From Zingiber officinale (taxonomy: Eukaryota > Streptophyta > Magnoliopsida > Zingiberales > Zingiberaceae), in the NCBI RefSeq assembly GCF_018446385.1, contig NC_056002.1:33583063-33647062 (forward strand): 64,000 bases of DNA, given 5' to 3'. A program made the position numbers and the translations under genes. Numbering within the stretch: the stretch's first letter is position 1; each line of letters opens with the position of its first letter. Positions 46,041 through 57,185 of the stretch are shown here, piece by piece. The notes below the pieces were generated by a model. The model was given only the letters and a program-made list of their open reading frames with translations, searched no databases and was not told the origin of the DNA.

Positions 46041-49000
46041 AAAGGTATATCTCATGCTCGTTGTTGAAACATGTTTAGCGGTGTTATCTACCAAGACCTG
46101 GTGTGTAGGGAGCCATCGATCATGTCTGCAATTCCTTGCGGGGTTCCAGGAAACCCGATCTGAAGGGGAGATTACCGTCTACATGGGCAATGCTACTAAG
46201 GTGGCAGCTGTTGCAGTGGGAGACGTCTACTTGTCTTTTAGTAGAAATAGAAATTTGGTTTTAAGAAATTGTCTTTATGTACCCAGTTTTAGAAAGAATT
46301 TAATTTCAGTTTCTAAATGGATATTCAGTTTCTTTCAGTAACGATGTAGTTATTAAAAGAAATAAAGTGATTATCTGTTCTGGTGCATTAGTTGGCAATT
46401 TGTATATTTTAAATCCAATTTCTTCCACAAAGCAAAACATGGAAATTTATAATTCATCTTCTAATTCTAATAAGAGAAAAGAACCTTCAGAAATGAACCA
46501 AGCATATCTTTGGCATCTAAGACTTGGTCATATTAATTTAAGTAGGATTCAGAGGCTTATAGCCGATGGACTTTTGAGTTCATTAGAGTTGGAAAATTTT
46601 CCAACTTGTGAATCTTGCTTAGAAGGTAAAATGACCAAGAGGCCGTTCAAGGCCAAGGGGTATAGAGCCAAAGAAGTGTTAGAGTTGGTTCACTCTGATT
46701 TGTGTGGTCCTATGTCTGTCCAGGCAAGAGGAGGTTTTGAATATTTTGTCTCTTTCATAGACGATTATTCAAGATATGGATACATTTACCTAATGCGCAG
46801 TCCGAGTGCTTTGACAAGTTCAAAGAATACAAGGCTGATGTGGAGAAGCGATTAGGTAAAAGTATCAAGACACTACGATCCGATCGTGGTGGCGAATACC
46901 TCTTAGGAGAGTTTAGGAATTACTTATCGAGGTCGATTCAATCCCAATTGTCTGCACCTGGAACACCCCAGAATGGTGTAGCGAGCGAAGGAATAGGACT
47001 CTTATGGAAATGGTTAGATCGATTATGAGTTATTCAGAATTCCAAATTCGTTTTGGGGATATGCTCTGAAACAGCAGTATTCTGAACTCGTACCTTCTAA
47101 ATCAGTTTCTTCTACTCCCATAGAATTGTGGAATGGGCGAAACCCAGTCTAAGACATATTCGGATTTGGGGTAGTCCAGCACATGTGTTGAAACCAGATC
47201 GATAAGTTAGAATCTCGTACAGAAGTTCGCGTGTTTGTAGGATATCCCAAAGGAACGAAGGTGGTTTATTTTATAGTCCTAAAGACCGGAAGGTCATTAT
47301 TAGCACCAATGCCCGTTTTAGAAGAAGACTATATAATGGATCACAAGCCCAGAGTAAAGTTGTTTTAGAAGAACTTAGAGAGGACATGTCTACTTCATTA
47401 ACAGGACAAGATGAAGTACCACAAGAGACCGCAACACGTGTCACACATGATACACAACCACGGACAGTGCCTCGTCATAGTGGGTTGTGAGGCAACTGAA
47501 AGATTCATGTTTTGGGAGAGTCTTGGACTTGATCCGGGTAAACATGAACCCGATCCCATCATATAATGAAGCACTCCAAGATATAGATGCGATATCTTGG
47601 CAAAAGGCAATGAATTCGAAATAGAGTCCATGTATTCTAATAAGGTTTGGGAGCTTGTAGAACCACACGATGGTGTAAAAGCCGTTGGATGCAAGTGGAT
47701 CTACAAAAGGAAAAGAGGGATGACGGGAAGGTAGAAACCTTCAAAGCTAGGCTTGTTGCAAAAGGTACACAAAAGAGGGAATCGATTATGAGGAAACCTT
47801 TTCACCAGTAGCCATGCTTAAGTCTATCCGGATACTCTTATCCATTGCTGCTCACATGGATTATGAGATTTGGCAAATGGATGTCAAGACAGCTTTCCTT
47901 AATGGAAGTCTTGAAGAGAACATCCATATGAAGCAACCAGAAGGGTTCATTGAAAAAGGCAAAGAGCATCTAGTGTGCAAGCTCAATCGGTCCATTTATG
48001 GCTGAAGCAACAAGGTCTTGGAACATCCGGTTTAATGAAGTAATCCATCATATGGATTTATTCAAAGTCCGGATGAGTCTTGTGTATATAAAAGTGTAAC
48101 GGAAATGTGGTGGTATTTCTTGTACTATACGTAGATGATATTTTGTTAATTGGCAACAATGTCAAGGTATTATCGACGTAAGGGTATGGTTGTCCAAACA
48201 ATTTGATATGAAGGACTTAGGAGAATGTGCACACATTCTTGGGATCAAAGTTATAAGGATCGTAAGAAAAGAATGTTGTGTCTATCCCAAGCTTCATATA
48301 TAGATACAATCCTTGCTCGTTTTAGCATACGAGATTCCAAGAAAGGTTTCTTACCTTTTAGACATGGAGTAGCTCTATCTAAAGAGATGTCTCCAAAGAC
48401 ATCAAAAGAGATAGAGGACATGAAAGCGGTTCCTTATGCTTGGTGTAGGAAGCCTAATGTATGCAATCTGTATACGAGACCCGATATCTCGTGGGCATGG
48501 TTAGCAGATCGAGTAACCCTGGACAAGGACATTGGTGTGGTAAAGCATATATTAAAGTACCTGAGAAGGACAAGAGATTATATGCTAGTTTACCAAGCAG
48601 ACGATCCGCTCCCTGTGGGTTACACGGATTCAGATTTCCAATCAGATAGGGATAACAGTAAGTCTACATCAGGCTATGTGTTTACTTTAGGAGGTGGAGC
48701 CATTTCATGGAGGAGTGTTAAGCAAAAATGCGTTTCGGACTCAACCATGGAAGCTGAGTATGTAGCAGCCTCTGAGGCAGCTAAAGAAGCAGTATGGCTC
48801 AGGAACTTTCTAATGGACTTAGATGTGATTCCTGGTTTGCCCAAAATTATCACAATTTATTGTGATAATAGCGGTGCAGTTGCAAACTCGAAGGAACCAC
48901 GAGCTCATAAGGCAAGTAAACATATAGAGCGCAAGTACCACCTGATACGAGATATCGTGAAGCGAGGAGAAGTTGTCATCGCCAAGATTGCATCAGCGGA

Positions 49001-49083
49001 TAACCTGGCAGATCCTTTCACTAAGGCCCTTCCGGCGAAAGCTTTCGATCGGCATATGGAGGGAATGGGAGATGTATGGTAGA
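46041..49083 (+). pseudogene. pol of Angela-like element, broken
   Basis: Order protease-integrase-RT-RNase H shows Ty1/Copia. The protease flank ETCLAVLSTKTWCV is present, but the D-S/T-G catalytic motif expected just after it is not found in any frame (about 46100-46125). Integrase (46490-47030) has the H-x4-H...C-x2-C finger (WHLRLGHINLS, CESCLEGK) and HSDLCGPM. RT has WQMDVKTAFLNGSLEENI (47870-47925) and the YVDD box at 48128-48139. RNase H (48225-49082, 285 residues open) has GYTDSDFQSD, EAEYVAASEAAKEAVW and YCDNSGAV, ending at GMGDVW. More than ten single-base-type frameshifts separate the domains. Confidence 0.85.
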
Positions 49084-49120
49084 AGATATGGCAGCTTAGT
49101 CATTAGTATAAGTGGGAGAT

Positions 49121-51528
49121 TGTTGGAATGTATACTGAAAGCCTAAGCTTTGTAAACATTTATTATGAATAAAGAATCACATTTGGTCTAATTATCTACA
49201 TTTGTTTGTAGTTGTTCATTTAATTTATATTGTAGATAACATAGTATGTGGTGTCACATACAGAAGATGATGTTATCAGTTTATAAATTATAAACAGTAG
49301 CTCACGACCAAAATGGAAAAGGAACAAACCATTAGAAGGTCGTAGTGTAATTAGGTATTAGTTTATCTTGACTATATAATTACACTAGTACACTCAGAGT
49401 GTATTGAGTAGGACCATTTGAGGTCGTTTCTTTTATACTGACTTTATAAAGGAACAAAGACCTCAGTTATTATGGAAGTGTGTGCTCTTAATCCTAATAT
49501 AATAACAAGCACATATATTTGATATTTATTTCTTTAATTTATCAATGGGTGAGATTTAGTTCGTTGAATCAATAAACCCGATAAGTTGGGAAATGGTATT
49601 ACTTATAGTGTGTGTTGTTGATTATAGAAGGAAAGCGTGTCCTAGAGATACTAGGTTGATAATGTCCTCAAGAGGAGCTCATAAAGATTGTCATGTTAAA
49701 CCCTGCAGGTGGACTTAGTCCGACATGACAATAAGGTTGAGTGGTACTACTCTTGGACTTAGATATTAATTAAATGAGTTGTCAGTAACTCACTTAATTA
49801 GTGGACATTCGATATCTTAAACACAGGGAGACTAACACACTCATAATAAGAAGGAGCCCAAAAATGTAATTTGGGATTGGTGCGGTAGTTCAATGATAGT
49901 TCTCTAGTGGAATGAATTATCATTGATAAAATTAAGTTGTGTGTTCGGGGCGAACACGGGATGCTTAATTTTATCGGGAGACCAAAACCAATTCCTCCTC
50001 TCGGTCCCTATCGTAGCTTCTTATTTATAGAGTTCTATACCCACCTATACCCACCTTCTAAACCCACCCAATAGGGGCCGGCCAAGCTAGCTTGGGAACA
50101 AGCTAGGGCCGGCCTAGGTATAATATTGGGTGGCCGGCCCTAGCTTGAACCCAAGCTAGTGGGGGCCGGCCAAATTGGATTTAAAAGGGATTTTAATTTT
50201 AATTTTTATTATCTGGAAGAAATAATTTATTAAAGAGAATTAAAATTAAAATATCTCTCTTGTAAAAGATCTACAAAAGATTAAAGAAAGAGATTAGATC
50301 TCTTTCCTTATTTGTAGATTGGAGAGATGTTTTATTTTCTCTTTAAAAATTATTCACATGTTGATAAAATTAAAATTATAGAAATTTCCTTTTATCAACC
50401 ATGAAGAGATTTTAAAGAGAAATTTTATTTTTTAAAATTTCCGGAAACAAATTAGGAAGTTTTAATTGTTGATTAAAACTTGTCCAATTTGTTCTCCAAT
50501 GATGTGGCCGGCCATTGAAGATTGATTTGGAAAATTTATTTTATTTTTCTAAATTAAATCATGTCAAGGAAATTGAGGAAATTTTATTGTAATTAAATTT
50601 CCTAATTTGCCTAGGCCAAGGAATATAAAAGAAGGGGTGAGGGTGCCTTCATGAGATACAACATCTATTATTTCTCTCCCTCTTTTGTTCCTTGGTGTGG
50701 CCGGCCAACCTCTCCCTCTCTTCCTCTTGTGGTGGCCGAACCCTACTCTTCCATTGGAGCTCTTGTGGTGGCCGGATACTACTCGGAGAAGAAGAAGAAG
50801 AAGGAGAGAAAGCTAGCATCTCTTGGAGCTTGGTTAGTATTTTGATTTTCTTCCTTGGTGAAGCTTCCTCTTTGTTGGCCGAACCTAGCTAGGAGGAGAA
50901 GAAGGTGATTGGTGGTTTCTCGTCTCGGAAGATCGTTGCCCACACAACGTCCGAGGTTAGAAGAGGAATACGGTAGAAGATCAAGAGGTTTTTCTACAAG
51001 GTATAACTAGTAATTTTTATTTCCGCATCATGCTAGTTATTTATGGAAATAATACCAAATACAAGAGGCTTACGATCTAGTATTTCGAATATGTTTTTCG
51101 ATGTTGTGTTCTTTTGTTTTCTTTCTTTTCCTTGTGATTTGATTGTTCTCTTTGGTTAACCTAAAGTTATTTTAGGAAATTAAATATTAGCTTTCTATTA
51201 AAGGTTTTGTCTAGTCGGTGGTGGTTGCTCCCATATCCAAGAAGGCCATGTGCCTCGCCACGTCAGTACTGGGAACCTTTTATGGAAATTAATATTTAAT
51301 GGAATTAATAACTTAAGGAGACTTGGGTCGAACGTGTTAAGTTCCGCAGGAGATCCAAGTCAAAACCTAAAAGAACAAATAGATTAAGTTTTGGATCAAA
51401 CGTGTTAAGTTCCGCAGGCGATCCAAAATTTAATTTAAAAGAACACATGGTAGCTAGGAAAAGGTTCAGACCTTTGTACAAAATTTTTGTACAGTGGAAC
51501 CTCTAGGTTTTCCGAGTAGCAACCAACA
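49121..51528 (+). repeat. 3' LTR of Angela-like element
   Basis: 2408 bp. It differs from the 5' LTR by a few clustered changes, for example loss of ACCTTA near 49280, changes near 49620-49700, and CAGTACTGGG versus CGATCTTGGG near 51265. Confidence 0.9.
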
Positions 51529-52070
51529 AAGATGGCCGGTACCGTCGAGATCCAGCAACATATCACAAGTGATGCAGAGGGAATGAGATCGCCGGGGAGA
51601 AACTCGCCCTCCGTCGACGTCGGGTCGCCTGCGTGAGAGAAGTCGAGAGAGAGGAAAATGAGAGGAGAGGAAGAAGAATTGGTGGCTTGCTTCCTCAAAG
51701 CTCTAGGGGTTTCTTTGTGCCGGCGACGCCGAGAGGAGAAGAGGAAGATCGCCGGTCGTTGGTGAGGCTCGGGACGAAATGAATCGGGGAAGAAGTTGGG
51801 GTAAGAATCGGTAGAAGAAATCAAATTAAGTTTAATTAACATATATAACTTAGGTTTAGGTAATTAAAACCTAAGTTAATTCCTCAATCAAATCCCACTT
51901 TAATTGGGTATTCCAACTAGGCCTCTACTGTACCCAGAATCCATCCCTTCAAAACGGGTCATACGGACTTCATTTAAATCCCGAAAAATTTCTAAAAATT
52001 TCGAAAAAATCCAATAAGATTTTTTGTCCAATAATATTTATTATTTAATTTTACGATATCTTACAATTTA

Positions 52071-52979
52071 ACAGTTAGTCAATTAAATATTTCTTTCAAT
52101 AATTGACTTTCAGACTGTGGTGAGGCACTAGAACTTCTTGGATATTGGAATAACAACCACTTTTAGACAAAGCCTTTTAAAGAAATTAAAATTTAATCTT
52201 CTTTCTGAGAATCCTTGGTCTAGCTAAACAAGTGTCGATCATGCCTAAGTCCTTATCTATCCTAATCTTAGCATGTATAAAGAAAGCAATAAAGCAAACA
52301 TCAAGCAACTCTATCTAATAATAAAAATGGTTTTTTATTGGTTCCCCTAGATCATAGCCTCGATAAGGTCTATCAAGGTAGTGAATTTGATCCTTGAGGA
52401 TCCAATATTGATTAAGTCCATCTTGATTAATCATGTTAGACTTGGGGGCTCATACTTGGACTAAGTTTCTATTTGATTGATTTACAAGAGACAAATAAGA
52501 TCTAAATTTATGTTTAGCCTTATACCCAAGTCCTGATTAACTGTATATGATTCTTTGTTTTCTAAGAATCAGATCAAGATTCTTGAAACCCAAGGTGAAC
52601 TGTTCTAATATATCCTTCAGTTCCTTGACTTGATTTTTCAGACTGAAATTTTCTTCCTCAAGTTATTGGACTTGAGTTGAAATTCTAGTCTGAACAGATT
52701 TAGTCAAGAAGCTTGGGTTAACCATTTCCTTAAGGGATGTACCTCCTTTTGGAGTGGCTTGATCCGGATATTGGATTTGGCCAACTTCCTTAATAGGTAT
52801 GAAATTAAATTTTAAAAATCATCTACTTGAGTACCAACAATAAGAGAACTTACAATATTATTTGACCATTTGAAAATGAATACGGATCTGTGACTTCTTT
52901 CAGACTCTATTTCTGATTCGGCTCTGGCTTTAGATTCAGATTCTGTTTTGCAATGTGCGCTTGTACTGGTAGAGCAAGG
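52071..52979 (-). pseudogene. gag remnant of element A, right part
   Basis: Continues the interior of element A after the Gypsy-type LTR. The minus strand at about 52740-52330 resembles the C-terminal coiled-coil segment of gag in element D: LEEENFSLKNQVKELKDIL, then FTLGFKNLDLILRKQRIIYS, with stops. The element is cut at 52980 by a hAT transposon. Its 5' LTR and the rest of gag are outside or lost. Confidence 0.6.
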
Positions 52980-53199
52980 CAGGGCCGATCCTACTAGTTT
53001 TTTTGTATGAGTCTAACTTAGAAAACAGGGCCCCTATATTAATCATGCTACTTTATAGTGATTTTTTTTTTCGAATTAAATCAACCAATTTAAAGACAAT
53101 ATATAATACAAAACAATACATTGTACAATAGTCTGAATATTTCAATTATAACTAAATAGTAATGACAAATATATTGAAAATGGTCAGTTAAAGACAACT

Positions 53200-55532
53200 C
53201 ACCTTACAGTTTTGGCGGCAAAAATATTAATCATCTATATAATCAAGTTTTTCAATAATTTCTTTTTCAATTGATAACATAGCTAGCCCATTCAATCTTT
53301 CTTGTGACATGGTTGATCAAAGAAAAGTTTTGATGAGCTTCAACTTTGAGAAACTTCTTTCTGCACTTGCTATTGTAATTGGTATTGTCAACAAGATTTT
53401 GTAAGCAACATGAGCATTTGGAGAACAAGCATCCATCTTTTTCAATAATCTAGTACATCAATAGCTGATTTTGATTCCTATGATAAAGAGCACTTTAAAA
53501 ATGTTAACTCTGAAAACAAATCATCTCCATTAACGTCAGAACAACCATTATGTGCAAGAGAACTTTCAAGATTCTTGCAAGACCTCAACAAGCTTTCATC
53601 ATCAGAACGTTGTAACCTATCCACATTGAATAGAAAACCAAATATTTCTTGATATTTTTAGAATTGTGCAAATCAAGACTCTATAGATGAATGAGCTTGA
53701 TCAACTATAAAGAGAAAGTAGTTAACTCTAAAGGACTCCTTTGCTGACAATGCTATTTCTGCACTACTACTTTCATCAAATTATTTTTTTCTATGAACAA
53801 CTCGCTTTTCTCGAAATACTGCTTCAATGCCCATTTCACTTTCCATTTCTTTAACTTCAACCATTGCCTTATCAAAACCAGATTCTCTATACTCTTCAAT
53901 AAATATAATAATTCCTTGTAAGAGTTTGATAGCAACATCAATATCCATATTTTCAGATTGAAGAAATTTACTCACAGTGTTAATTGCGAATAACAACTTA
54001 TACCAAATTACCACACCAAGTAAGAATTCAAACTTCTCAAGTTCATATAATGCCAAGGACTCTGCTTCACTTTTTGTTTTGGGATCTTCAGTATCATTTG
54101 TCAAGTCAAGTAAATCATCTCTAATTTGTGCAGTTTGTTCTTTTATAGGTTTTACGCTCTCAACATGACTTTTCGAGCGTGTTTGTGATAATGGCTTAAC
54201 TGTCAAACCCTTTACATGCTCTTTAAAAATTCTCCATCTCTTTGTAGAAGGAGAGAATAATGTATAAATGTATTATATCACTCCAAAAAATGACATAGCT
54301 TGAGGACAACAGTTCACCATATCACATAATGCCAAATTAAGGATATGACAACCACAAGGAGTATAAAAGGCTCGGGGATTTATTTCAAGCAACCTTTCTT
54401 TGTACATCTTTGTGTTTCCCTTTCATGTTAGATCCGTTGTCATATCCTTGACCTCATATACCATTAATATCAAGCTCAAGATGGATTAAAGCCTCCTTAA
54501 GATGCATAAAAAAATCCAAGCCCAGAAGTGTCATCCACCTCTAAAAATTCTATCCAATATTCTTCCACTTTTGTTGAATTTTCTGACTCATCCGAACACC
54601 GTATGACAAGAGACATTTGCTCCTTATGACTAATATCTGGAGTACAATCTAAATAACTAAAAAGTATTTTACCTTTTTGACTTTTACAAGTAATTTCTTT
54701 CTTACCTCACCTGCCAACATTTGTATCAATTCATTTTGAATTCTGCTACCGAGATGTGTAGTATAAGTTTCATAGTCTTTAATACGCCGAAGGTGCTCAT
54801 TCATTATTGGATCAAACTCAACAATCATTTCAACCATTTGTAGAAATAGACCATTGTTTTCAACATAAACTTCTCACAACTTCCTCTAAAGGCCAAGTTA
54901 TTTTTTGCTAGTCTTTGCACAATAGCAATTATCCTATGTAACACATGTTTCCAGTGTTCTTTTTCTTTGTTCAATTGTACCTGTGCTCTTGCATCAATTG
55001 TTTGATTCTTTTACAACCTTCTTTCTAATTCAAGCCAATTAGTCATACACTCCATATGCTTCTTACTCGCTTCATGGGCTGTAAGACAACGACTCAAATT
55101 ATGCCAGTCGTTGTATTGTTCATTAGCTAACTGAGTACCAATCTTGTTCTTTTGCATTTTGAACAACTTACAACAAAAGCAAAAAATTATCCAAAGAAAT
55201 TGAATATAATAGCCATCTTCTATCATTTTCCTCCCCGTTTGACAAAATTCTTTTATAATGTAATACATTAAAATGTCTGTTGGTACTATCTTTTGGAAAC
55301 AACGTACAAGCATCTCTCTTTGGACCTCTCTCCACCAAAAAGTCTCTAATTTTTTAATAATATTATCCCACTTTCCTGGATCATCAAAACAAGTCTCTTG
55401 ACTTAAAGTTTCATGTTGAACTTACTCATCATCTTTCTCAAAAAAATTGGATTCATCTACAATGAGAGGTTCAAGAACCTCTTCATTATTTTTGTTACCC
55501 ATTTCATCCATATTGACAGGTTCAAGTACTTT
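53200..55532 (-). pseudogene. hAT transposase / zinc finger MYM-type 1-like, C-terminal part
   Basis: Minus strand, N to C: a TTF-type zinc-finger region with FCFCCKLF and YNDWHNLSRCLTAHEASKKHM (55011-55313), a central DUF4371-like core including PCGCHILNLALCDM (about 54300-54350), the segment KSEAESLALYELEKFEFLLGV (53781-54206), and a hAT dimerisation motif TIPITIASAERSFSKLK (53339-53392). Stops and frameshifts occur throughout. Such genes are annotated as ZMYM1-like but derive from hAT transposases. The reading frame continues upstream at 63093-63290 across element G. Confidence 0.8.
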
Positions 55533-55550
55533 TGTTGGTGCAATATCCCT

Positions 55551-56296
55551 CAGGTCAAGGTTGACCTGGGTAACCAAGCTGAGTCTTGGTTTGGGTTTAG
55601 ATGTTTGACAATAAGATATTGATTGAAGAAAAGCCAAGTAGGTCAAGGTTGACTGGATACTTGACTGGGAAGTCCTAACTGGGATGTTAGGCAAAGTGAA
55701 AGTCCTAGTGAGTGAAGCTAGGCAAAGTGAAAGTCCTAGTGAGTGAAGCTAGGCAGATGGAAGTCCTAGTGAGTGAAGCTAGGCAGATGGAAATCCTGGT
55801 GAGTGAAGCCAGGTGAAAATCCTGGTGAGTGAAGCCAGGTGAAAGTCCTAGTGAGTGAAGCTAGGCAGATGGAAAATCCTGGTGAGTGAAGCCAGGTGAA
55901 AGTCCTAGTGAGTGAAGCTAGGCAGATGGAAATCCTGGTGAGTGAAGTCAGGTGAAAGTCCTAGTGAGTGAAGCTAGGCAGATGGAAAACCCTAGTGAGT
56001 GAAGCTAGGTGAAAGCCCTGGTGAGTGAAGCCAGGCAAGGAAAAATCCAGATGGATCAAGGATGATCGGACATCTGGTGCTGGGAAGTCCAAGTAGGTCA
56101 AAGGATTGACTGGATACTTGGCATGAAAGAAAAGTCCAAGTAGGTCAAAGGGATTGACCGGATACTTGGCTCAGAGAAAAGTCCAAGTGGGTCAAAGGGA
56201 TTGACCGGACACTTGGTAAGGGAGTCCTAGCAGGTCAAGGGAGTGACTAGATGCTAGGCATGACATACCAACAGGTCAAGGTTGACCGGATGTTGG
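55551..56296 (+). repeat. Array of about 20 covarying inverted repeats in U3 (5' LTR)
   Basis: At 55704-56035 are twelve direct repeats with core TGAGTGAAG, each bracketed by complementary 5-mers: CCTAG/CTAGG or CCTGG/CCAGG (one copy TCAGG, a G-T pair). Around them are larger units with two stems: outer CCAAGTA/TACTTGG (56089-56121, 56136-56169), CCAAGTG/CACTTGG (56183-56216), CCTAGCA/TGCTAGG (56226-56258), CCAGATG/CATCTGG (56047-56077) and CCAACA/TGTTGG (56268-56296), each enclosing an inner pair of the GGTCAA/TTGACC type. The same series recurs in the 3' LTR. Confidence 0.9.
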
Positions 56297-56311
56297 TTTG
56301 GGAGGTTTAGG

Positions 56312-56552
56312 ACTTGGTTTTGGACAAAAACCAAGTGCTGGATCGATCAGTGGATCGATCCAGGCTCTGGATCGATCAGTGGATCGATCCAGACCTGTCC
56401 CAGCGAACAGAAAGCTTCTGGATCGATCCGTGGATCGATCCAGAGGTCCCAATCGATCAGTGGATCGATTGGGACGCGGCTGCTTCGCGGATCGATCCAG
56501 GCGCGTTTCCAGAGCACAGAGGCACTCTGGATCGATCCGTGGATCGATCCAA
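56312..56552 (+). repeat. ATCGAT-core hairpin array upstream of TATA (5' LTR)
   Basis: First a stem ACTTGGTTTT/AAAACCAAGT (56312-56336). Then 26-nt units with 11-bp arms and a 4-nt loop: CTGGATCGATC with loop AGTG (56338-56363, 56367-56392), loop CGTG (56418-56443), and a variant with arms CCCAATCGATC/GATCGATTGGG (56448-56473). A half unit is near 56489 and a last unit at 56526-56552. Translated frames here (WIDQWIDP-like) are artefacts. Confidence 0.9.
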
Positions 56553-57112
56553 AGCCTCCCCGATCGATTGGGAACATTCGAATCGATCGGGATCCGACCG
56601 TTGGCGTCGTTTATAGCTGCAGGCGTTCGATGGCTGCGGAAGATCTTCACCGATTCACTCCAGAGCTCTCGCCAACTCCTCCACAGCGCTCTCTAAGATC
56701 AGATCGCCAGTTCTTGAAGGATCTTGGAAGCTTTCCAAGTCAAGAGGCGGATCAAAGGCAAGAAGAGAAACTAGGGTTAGGGTTTTGTACTCATTGTAAG
56801 CTTGTAAGCTTGTATTTTGTTTCCCTTTCCTTTCTTCTTGTACTGAGAGTCTTGTAGGGCTTCTCCGCCCTCGGTAGTTACCGAAAAGGAGTGTTTTCAT
56901 AGTGGAGGGTGCGTGCGTGGTGTGGATCCTTGGACTAGTCACCTCTTGTGAGGTGGATACCAAGTAAACCAACCGTGTTAGCATTGTTGTATTTGTTTCT
57001 GTATTTTCCGCTGCGCATTCTTGAAGAAACAAGCAACAACAAGCAACACCGAGCACCGAGCGAACGCGACGAGCTATTCACCCCCCCTCTAGCTACTTTT
57101 GGTCCTAACAAG

Positions 57113-57124
57113 TGGTATCAGAGC
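57113..57124 (+). other. tRNA-Met primer-binding site of element G
   Basis: TGGTATCAGAGC, two bases after the LTR end. Confidence 0.95.
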
Positions 57125-57185
57125 GAGGCCGCTCTTCACCGGAATCATCGCCGGAAGGGTCAAGCATATCAAGAAAAGCTAGAGG

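Larger units (their letters stand above)
41728..51528 (+). mobile_element. Angela-like Ty1/Copia retrotransposon, full structure
   Basis: 9801 bp with LTRs of 2409 and 2408 bp that look near-identical, a primer site TGGTATCAGAGC at 44139-44150, gag, integrase, reverse transcriptase, RNase H, and a polypurine tract AAGTGGGAGA at 49110-49119. Flanks are CAGAT (41723-41727) and AAGAT (51529-51533), a TSD with one mismatch. The LTR start TGTTGGAATGTATACTG and long LTRs resemble the Angela/BARE group. LTR similarity implies a recent insertion, yet the coding part is broken many times. Confidence 0.9.
38522..52065 (-). mobile_element. Solo LTR of a Ty3/Gypsy (Tekay/Del-like) element, split by Copia
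   Basis: Plus edges TGTCACGCCCCC and GATATCTTACA, perfect TSD ATTTA (38517-38521, 52066-52070). Without the Copia insertion and its duplication it is about 3.7 kb (38522-41727 plus 51534-52065). On the minus strand it starts TGTAAGATATC and ends GGGGGCGTGACA, the style of Tekay/Del LTRs. No internal domain or second LTR is present, so it is a solo LTR. Repeated words such as CACACGGCTG/CACATGGCTA (38640-38860) and a TA microsatellite (39931-39953) lie inside. Lineage is inferred from termini only. Confidence 0.75.
55533..57110 (+). repeat. 5' LTR of element G
   Basis: 1578 bp, TGTTGGTGCAATATCC to GGTCCTAACA. U3 holds two repeat systems (55551-56296 and 56312-56552, listed separately). The TATA-like GTTTATAGC is at about 56606. 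The R/U5 part includes GAGAGTCTTGTAGGGC and the terminal TATTCACCCCCCCTCTAGC (57075-57093). Confidence 0.9.

Noticed and set aside
55704..56035. Twelve regularly spaced direct repeats resembling a CRISPR array
   Set aside because: The spacers are not unique, the DNA is a plant LTR, and the same array is duplicated in the partner LTR. It is an LTR repeat.
56282..56857. Long overlapping ORFs on both strands (WIDQWIDP/DRSVDRS-like proteins), again at 62249-62782
   Set aside because: They arise because the palindromic GGATCGATCC units lack stop codons in several frames on both strands.
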